A DNA stretch of 64,000 bases from assembly GCA_907163375.1 (NCBI GenBank), contig CAJQUW010009026.1, positions 124,001-188,000 on the forward strand, read 5' to 3'. Each line of letters starts with the position of its first letter. The stretch's first letter is position 1. The position numbers were made by a program, and so were the translations under genes. The notes under the pieces are model-generated. The model had not been told where the DNA came from, searched no databases, and worked only from the letters and a program-made list of their open reading frames with translations. The DNA comes from Prostheceraeus crozeri. Lineage: Eukaryota > Platyhelminthes > Polycladida > Euryleptidae. Below are positions 58,515 through 64,000 of this stretch, in pieces.

Positions 58515-59484
58515 CACTGTAAATCGCTCAATACCAATCACATACGAAGAAAGCATACCAAAATATTTTTTGGTATATTTCTGTATTATCTTGGTATATA
58601 TTTGTATGCTTTTCGCATGTTATTTCAAGTCAGGTATGCTTTACATACTAAAGCCATATTAGCACAATGTTAAAAGAAAGCATTAATGATTTCTAATATG
58701 TGTTGATTGAAGGCCTTTTGTCAATAAAGATCACACTAATGTTACTACTGTTTTGTAAGTAGTGAGATAATGAAATTTAATAGTCAAACTTACAATACTG
58801 AATTCGATTTTCATACATGTAAGTCTAAGGCATTTCATAAGCAATCAATAAGTATTTGACCATCAACAATTATGCATTATGTAATTTTGGAACTAAACAT
58901 ATTATCAATCCGAAATAAAAACACATTATAATTCATGAACGCAAAAATAGTTATGTTTGAGATATATAAGCCAACATGGTTGCTCAAAAGTTATCGTTTT
59001 ATTGAAATGATGTTTATCAATATAGTTCATGGAAATGAGCTAATTATGAGTCTTGTGAATGCCATAAGACAAGTAGCAAAGATGACATGCGGCTTTAAGT
59101 TCACAATAAATCTAATCTAGTTAGTTACCACACTTTCACAAAGAAACATTCACGACTCGTATTACTGGAAAAAAGTTATTTGTAAGTAGTATGTGGTATA
59201 ACTTATTTTTTGCCATGTGACTTAAAGCCATTCATACGAAACACATACGAATGAGGACCAATTTGCATCGGGTCTAGTATATAAAACATACCGACAACTC
59301 GTATTTCATTGTAAAACAGCCGATCACAGATAGACTAGTTCGTCTCGCTACATACCAATCACATACGAAAGTAAGTGAGATTTGGTATGAAAAACATACC
59401 AGATCTCTGTAAACATACGAGAATCTCGTATCAGATGCTAGTTTCAAATTGTATGTAATTTTCGCATCCATCGATTTACAGTGA
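58515..59484. mobile_element. Non-autonomous TA-flanked element inserted in the LINE endonuclease
   Basis: The left end CACTGTAAATCG and right end CGATTTACAGTGA form a 12-bp inverted repeat, flanked by TA on both sides (58513-58514 and 59485-59486). The LINE endonuclease reading ends with LIISCY on one side and resumes with YIPPQV on the other, which independently marks the insertion. The TA duplication and CACTG end fit Tc1/mariner. A CATACCAATCACATACGA-like string occurs near both ends. No transposase frame is present. Confidence 0.82.
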
Positions 59485-59802
59485 TAGCAACTAATTATCA
59501 ACATTTTTACATTAAACTTGACTGCAACAATCTCAAAGTCACATGGCCTATTGAGTACAAAGACTCTTTCAGGACGGAATTGAAACTGACCAAATTGCCA
59601 CGCCACCACCAATGCGTTGCGGTCGATCATCACGGAAGCAAGAAAATCCTGGGAGAGAAACAAGCGGGTCAACATGATGCTCTGTAAACCACGTTTCAGT
59701 GGCAATGAAACAGTCTACTTTCTTAAGTGGCAACACAGCCTCTATAATGTCAAGCTTCGGGAAAGCTGAGCGTGTGCTAGCACATAGCAAAGTGGGATAC
59801 AA
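59485..59802 (-). pseudogene. LINE endonuclease N-terminal half
   Basis: The frame 59802-59569 contains DCFIATETWFTEHHVDP, the T-E-T-W active-site glutamate box of LINE endonucleases, then GFSCFRDDRPQRIGGGVAIW, the R-x-x-R-x-GGGVA block. It continues in another frame with VLNRPCDFEIVAVKFNVKML to the insertion at 59484. One frame change near 59600 disables it. Confidence 0.75.
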
Positions 59803-59973
59803 TGGAAAACATTTCTTCTTCGATGCTAAAGTCAGGAACGAAAACTTTCTATTTCATTTCGTATGACAACTTTGCTACGGTAGATAACCACATCATCGCC
59901 ACGGTCTTTACGTTCCTTCAATGTTCGATGCAGAATCCGAAATTCATTTTGCTGAGTCGGGGTCATATCTTGA

Positions 59974-60429
59974 TTAGTAAATATATTCCCAAAATTTGGA
60001 GAACGACGGAGTGTTTTTCGTTTTTCTAAATTTCCAGTTTAGTTTCATTATCAGAACAATCTTCATCAAACGTGGTTTATCTTGCCCTGGTCTTCCAATG
60101 CGACACAACTTAAAAGTTCGGTTATCAGTGATTCCAAGTTCATTAAGGATTTTCCCAAATTCATTTTCGTCATAGTCTTTCCTTTCAGCTACTGAGACAA
60201 TTCGCAACTCATTTAAACCAGAAACAATCAAGTTCGGCATTCTACGACAGTGCTGCTCAAGTTCTGACAACAGTTCCGACGGTGACGGTATACTGCAAAT
60301 TCCGTTTTGAATGTCACCTATTTTCTTTTCTTGATCTTTTGATATCAACTGAAGATCAGACAATCCCAGCTCAATTTTGCTCACTTTCACATTCAGTGAT
60401 TTAATGCTCTCAGAAATTTTCGTAAGTTC
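59974..60429 (-). pseudogene. LINE ORF1 protein, central and C-terminal part
   Basis: Frame 60429-59974 reads ISESIKSLNVKVSKIELGLS, a coiled coil, then LLSELEQHCRRMPNLIVSGL and FKLCRIGRPGQDKPRLMKIV. This is the layout of LINE ORF1 proteins with a coiled coil followed by an RNA-binding fold (E-Q-x-R-R-N-N-L-x-x-G block). The upstream part lies beyond the family-A insertion at 61159-61290 (ITIADINHLITKAQDEISQG), which shows that ORF1 was cut by the insertion. Confidence 0.72.
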
Positions 60430-61158
60430 CATAGAGTAGATATATTAGGTAGAGTGGTAACTCTGCATGTATTATATCCCCAATGTGTATACACCATCGA
60501 TTTTATTACATGAACTTTGAGGGGGATACACGTGGTATTGTCAACCAAATGTGAGATATGCAAATGTTTGCAGTTTTACAGAAATTACAACGGAATTGAA
60601 TGATCATGATTGCAATGCAGAAGGAATGATGGTCTTTCACAGATTCTCATGACAGACTTGGAGATTTAGTGCTTACTAAATTGGCAATTCGATGGGTTCC
60701 TATTACTTTCATGTTCATTCTCAATTAACTTTGAAAGATGTAAATGGGTCCACATCACTATTCAGATTCAAGAAATGAAATATGAATTTGGTGAATCATA
60801 AAATCATACCGGTGAAAATTGAATTAAAAACTTGCGACTTTTTCATGAAGAATTTCATTATAATTCAATTCATGAAATTCTCTTGATAATCAGCTTGATT
60901 TCCACTTAGTTAGGATACTTTTCAGCAAATATTCATTCCTTTTGATATCCAACTTGTTTCATACTACTTATAAAGAGGAGAGTCATGTCGGTAGTATATA
61001 AATTGGCAAATTTTGACTTATTTTAAAATTGTTCAAATAAATTTTTTGGACCACAGGAACGTAATCTCCGCAAAAACTGAATCTTTTGATGTAAAAATTT
61101 TCACTGTATACAGATACTTTTTTGAGTCGACACTCTACCTATATATCCCTTCTCTATG
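60430..61158 (-). mobile_element. Family A element inserted in LINE ORF1
   Basis: This is a reversed copy with ends CATAGAGTAGATATATTAGG and ATATATCCCTTCTCTATG. A perfect 8-bp duplication GTAAGTTC flanks it (60422-60429 and 61159-61166). At 729 bp it is one of the cleanest copies and shows the family borders exactly. It points opposite to the copy at 56717-57698 in the same LINE. Confidence 0.93.
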
Positions 61159-61300
61159 GTAAGTTCCAAATGAAACCCCTGCGAAATTTCGTCTTGTGCT
61201 TTTGTTATCAGATGATTAATATCTGCTATTGTGATGCCTCTACTAGAGTTAAGCCTAGTTGTAATTAGAGTAGTTTGGATATAATTAGATTACTTTCTAA

Positions 61301-61591
61301 GACCATCTTGTTGGAAAGGAATTTAACAAAGGTCACTTAATTTACGTGGTGCGGTCGCCACCTATGTTTGTCATCCAAGAAAATTACAATGAATTTTACT
61401 TCGATGAAAGCTTTTATGTCGAACAAATTTGCCACCAAACATTCTAATTTCTCTCAAACCATGCAATTGCTCATTTAATATATGAGGTCGATATCTATGC
61501 TGTAAACCAAACTGTGACAATATTTGACCGAAACAAATCCGGCACATCGGTCCCATTTGGTCACAGATGTGACCTATGACCTATAGGATCA
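61301..61591. other. Short non-coding stretch
   Basis: It lies between the LINE 5' end and the next hAT-like element. Nothing recognised. Confidence 0.3.
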
Positions 61592-61599
61592 GTATATAT

Positions 61600-62306
61600 C
61601 ATGGATGCGGAGTCCTATCATTTTGATAGGACTCCGACTCTGACTCCGGGTGGCAAGTATATAAGCTTAGTTTTTTGAAACATTAACTGGTAGCCCACAT
61701 CACATAGGCTTTTCTGAATCGATATTTAGTGATCATTGCATCAATTATCAATCATTTTCGATGAAAATTTATCAAATGTCGCTTTAAGTGGGATGCATAC
61801 GACTCGGCTACTCAGATCTTGTTGATGTGTGCTTCACACGGTTTTTCTCCAGTTTCTACCAGGCAGGAAAATCCTTCATCTTTCTCCAAAAATATGAGTA
61901 CACTTTCGATTTTAATATACGCTTTGGAGGAGCCATCACACACGATTAACGCAGGGTAAGAGGTAATGTTCTCAAACAAACTAGCATTTCATTTTTGTCT
62001 CTGATGTGACCTTTGGTGCGTAGCTGTGATCGAGGCTGGGAAGGCTTGTCTTCTCCATTAAATCACCGAGTGAAAAGACAATCCTTTTTTCACTATCACG
62101 GTTCATTCCCTCAACTATTACAAGCTTTGCATGCACAGCAGTGTCTCTGTACCTTTGGTTGACGGAGAAAGTTGACATCAAGACAATGACAGCTATGCAC
62201 GAGAATAAATGATTTGCCTGTATTATATTATTCGGGTCTAGTTATAGGCCGGAATCCGGAGTCCTATCATTTGATAGGACTCCGGGACTCCGACTCCACA
62301 TCCCTG
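61600..62306. mobile_element. hAT-like transposon with terminal hairpins and GTATATAT duplication
   Basis: The left end CATGGATGCGGAGTC and the inverse of the right end CAGGGATGTGGAGTC match. A perfect 8-bp duplication GTATATAT flanks the element (61592-61599 and 62307-62314). Each end also carries a hairpin, GGAGTCCTATCA with its inverse, at 61609-61635 and 62258-62283. A minus-strand frame from about 62217 to 61981 reads HLFSCIAVIVLMSTFSVNQR then YRDTAVHAKLVIVEGMNRDS. It has no transposase motif and could be captured or chance coding sequence. Confidence 0.9.
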
Positions 62307-62314
62307 GTATATAT

Positions 62315-63605
62315 TTGTAGATTTTATAAGAAACTTACATAACAAAATTACTAGAAGCATTTTCCTAACTACTCTAGGACGTCTTTCTTTCATAATCTTT
62401 GCTTGTTTCGGGAATTGGCATCCATACAGTAGGATAATGTTCTATTCAACCTCATAATGTGACATTTTGAAGAAAGTGACAAGAGTTTTTCATTCATATA
62501 TTGTTCTTATTGCTTTATTGTGGTTCATGTATATCTTGTTTTGATTGCGAAAGAGACTTTAATAATGTGTCTGCATATTTATTACATTTTTGTGATCATT
62601 TATCATCTTAACAAAGGCAAGAAAAGCATCAAAAATTCAGCCAATATCTGCAGTTCCATAATGGAAGATTGAGTAACTTGCACACTTATGAAATCTAATA
62701 AGAAAGTGATAAAGCGCTCACTCTCAAACAAATTATGGATTTTATTAGGATTACTTCTGTTATAGGGATGCTTGAAAAAAAAACATCTTTGACTAGTTCA
62801 CGTCTTCATTGCTTAATTTGCTTGATTTGATGCTACTGTAGCGATTGACTGTTTACAATGCTGTTTAAAATCTGTGGAGAAATGTTGACACTCATATTTT
62901 TCTATTACAGAAAGTTGAACATTGAAAACATTATCAAACTGTCTAATCCTAAAAATGGCACTGTTTGGCTAAATTATGATACATGATAGATGATATTGCA
63001 AATGATAATTACAGCATTGGACACATGGCTTACTGTATTGTTCAATGAGCAGTTTTTGACATGCCAGGTGTAACAAAAGGATGTGTCCATGGTGATACCA
63101 TGGAATTTAGAGTGAAAATTTGAGGGTTCTGAGTTAATTTTTAATTTTGAACCATCGAAAAAAATTTTGAATAAAACATTAATTACAGTACTGAAACATG
63201 CCAACAGTAGCGATTGATGAATCATTGGCAAAAATAAACCGATATTGTATGATAATATCATTTACACACTTTATCGTACAGAAATTTGAAATCTTCAGTT
63301 TTGGTTACCGACAGACTACCGGCATCAAAATATTGGAATCAGATGAATGCAAAATATGTTGACTTTGAGAAAATGTGCACAATGTGCAGCACCAAAAAAG
63401 GATTTAAAGCAGAAATAGACTATATTGTTTGAGTGAGGCCAAGCAACACGTTTATATCAAGTTGCAAAAAGATCTCACATTTCGAAGAAGTAAAAATTAA
63501 TCAATAAGTCGTACCATTGACTTGTTATGACATAGAATCGAAAGAAGAATATTTTAAGATAGATACAAGGACACAAGAACTCTACATCGACAAAATGCAA
63601 TTTGA
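62315..63605. other. Downstream flank of the receptor gene at the right edge
   Basis: Probably includes the 3' untranslated region of the GPCR-like gene ending at 63606. No other gene is recognised; the frame 62974-63261 looks non-coding. Confidence 0.35.
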
Positions 63606-64000
63606 TTACGTTAAAGATGGATGAATTTTGTTAGAACAAGACACTGATTTTCTGACTCTGAATAACATGATGAACGTAGCCCAAAATTTGCGGTCACAAA
63701 TGAGCCAAATGAAGATATCAAATGTTGGTCTCAGTAATTCCACCATGTTTGCGATTGCAATGAGATCATCATAATTCAAACCGTATGTCAATGCAATTGC
63801 GTTCCAAACTTCAATTATAGCCAGATATTCTGGTACTGCCGTTATGAGAGAAACAAAGCTTACAATAAAGGCAAGAACAGTAAGTCTATACTTTACAACT
63901 CCAGGGTACGAACTGTCCTTCACGGATGCACGACTCCAACGAAAAAGAAATTTGAGTATCAGAATGTTGCCGACAATTATCATAATATTGGGTAGAATAA
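63606..64000 (-). CDS. Probable class A GPCR, C-terminal part, cut by the window edge
   Basis: The frame is open to the window end. The visible 131 codons begin ILPNIMIIVGNILILKFLFR, a helix with a proline in the position typical of TM5. A basic loop, helix YRLTVLAFIVSFVSLITAVP (TM6) and helix LIAIANMVELLRPTFDIFIWLI (TM7) follow, then a short tail ending HPSLT. Spacing and the terminal position fit helices 5-7 of a rhodopsin-like receptor. The NPxxY motif expected in TM7 is replaced by RPTFDIF, and the aromatic CWxP of TM6 is replaced by an AVPEY stretch, so the receptor is divergent. TM1-4 lie beyond 64000. A multi-helix protein of another family cannot be excluded. Confidence 0.55.
   Translation of the reverse strand, partial: ILPNIMIIVGNILILKFLFRWSRASVKDSSYPGVVKYRLTVLAFIVSFVSLITAVPEYLAIIEVWNAIALTYGLNYDDLIAIANMVELLRPTFDIFIWLICDRKFWATFIMLFRVRKSVSCSNKIHPSLT

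Larger units (their letters stand above)
55440..61300 (-). mobile_element. CR1/jockey-like LINE split by three DNA-transposon insertions
   Basis: On the minus strand the order is ORF1 (about 61290-61159 and 60429-59974), apurinic-type endonuclease (59802-59485 and 58514-58134), linker (58131-57707) and reverse transcriptase with C-terminal region (56716-55443). Insertions at 60430-61158, 58515-59484 and 56717-57698 each carry a target duplication, so the LINE is older than all three. Excluding them, about 3.2 kb of LINE remains. The LINE itself has several frame changes and is dead. The motif style (RQISLLPIAAKIMEKL, DLSKAFD, GIPQGSILGP) fits the CR1/jockey group. The 5' and 3' borders are approximate. 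Confidence 0.82.

Noticed and set aside
1-64000. CRISPR array, bacterial operon or rRNA genes
   Set aside because: No regularly spaced direct repeats, Shine-Dalgarno-linked genes or rRNA sequence were seen; all evidence is animal nuclear DNA.

Overview
The window is animal nuclear DNA. It is AT-rich, has no operons, and its genes are spaced far apart among transposon remains. One gene has GT/AG introns (delta3,delta2-enoyl-CoA isomerase), and the receptor, channel and leucine-rich-repeat proteins are of metazoan types. Several large membrane-protein genes are single uninterrupted exons. Penelope-like elements with a GIY-YIG domain, CR1/jockey-like and RTE-like LINEs and many small DNA transposons fit a marine invertebrate. 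I cannot name the phylum from the sequence alone.

Host genes: a secreted leucine-rich-repeat protein (4507-5319, -); a three-exon peroxisomal enoyl-CoA isomerase ending in SKL (12858-17130, -); two tandem intronless ionotropic-glutamate-receptor-like genes (25645-27960 and 31598-33922, both -); an intronless ankyrin/six-transmembrane TRP-like channel gene (41531-43330, +); and the last three helices of a probable class A GPCR running off the right edge (63606-64000, -). Three of these products (the receptor pair, the channel and the GPCR) suggest chemosensory or signalling roles, but nothing shows that they act together.

Most of the rest is mobile DNA. Penelope-like remains lie at 5690-7200, 8190-10135, 20136-20350, 39338-39610 and 52448-53750. 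A LINE on the minus strand covers about 55440-61300 and is split by three later DNA-transposon insertions, each with a readable target-site duplication. Two short-element families recur: family A (ends CATAGAGTAG, 8-bp duplications, six copies or fragments) and family B (ends CACAGAATTAG, four copies). Four further single hAT-like elements have perfect 8-bp duplications (13853-14630, 17389-18479, 19392-20127, 61600-62306). Two elements have TA duplications (49393-50278, 58515-59484), and a decayed mariner-type transposase lies at 51200-52062.

The most notable signals are these. The two receptor genes are almost identical over the first ~890 bp and clearly diverged afterwards, which suggests gene conversion. 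A family-A element sits exactly at the stop codon of one receptor gene. There is a near-perfect 546-bp inverted duplication at 37149-38575. Hammerhead-like motifs occur near the Penelope-like remains and in inverted repeats.
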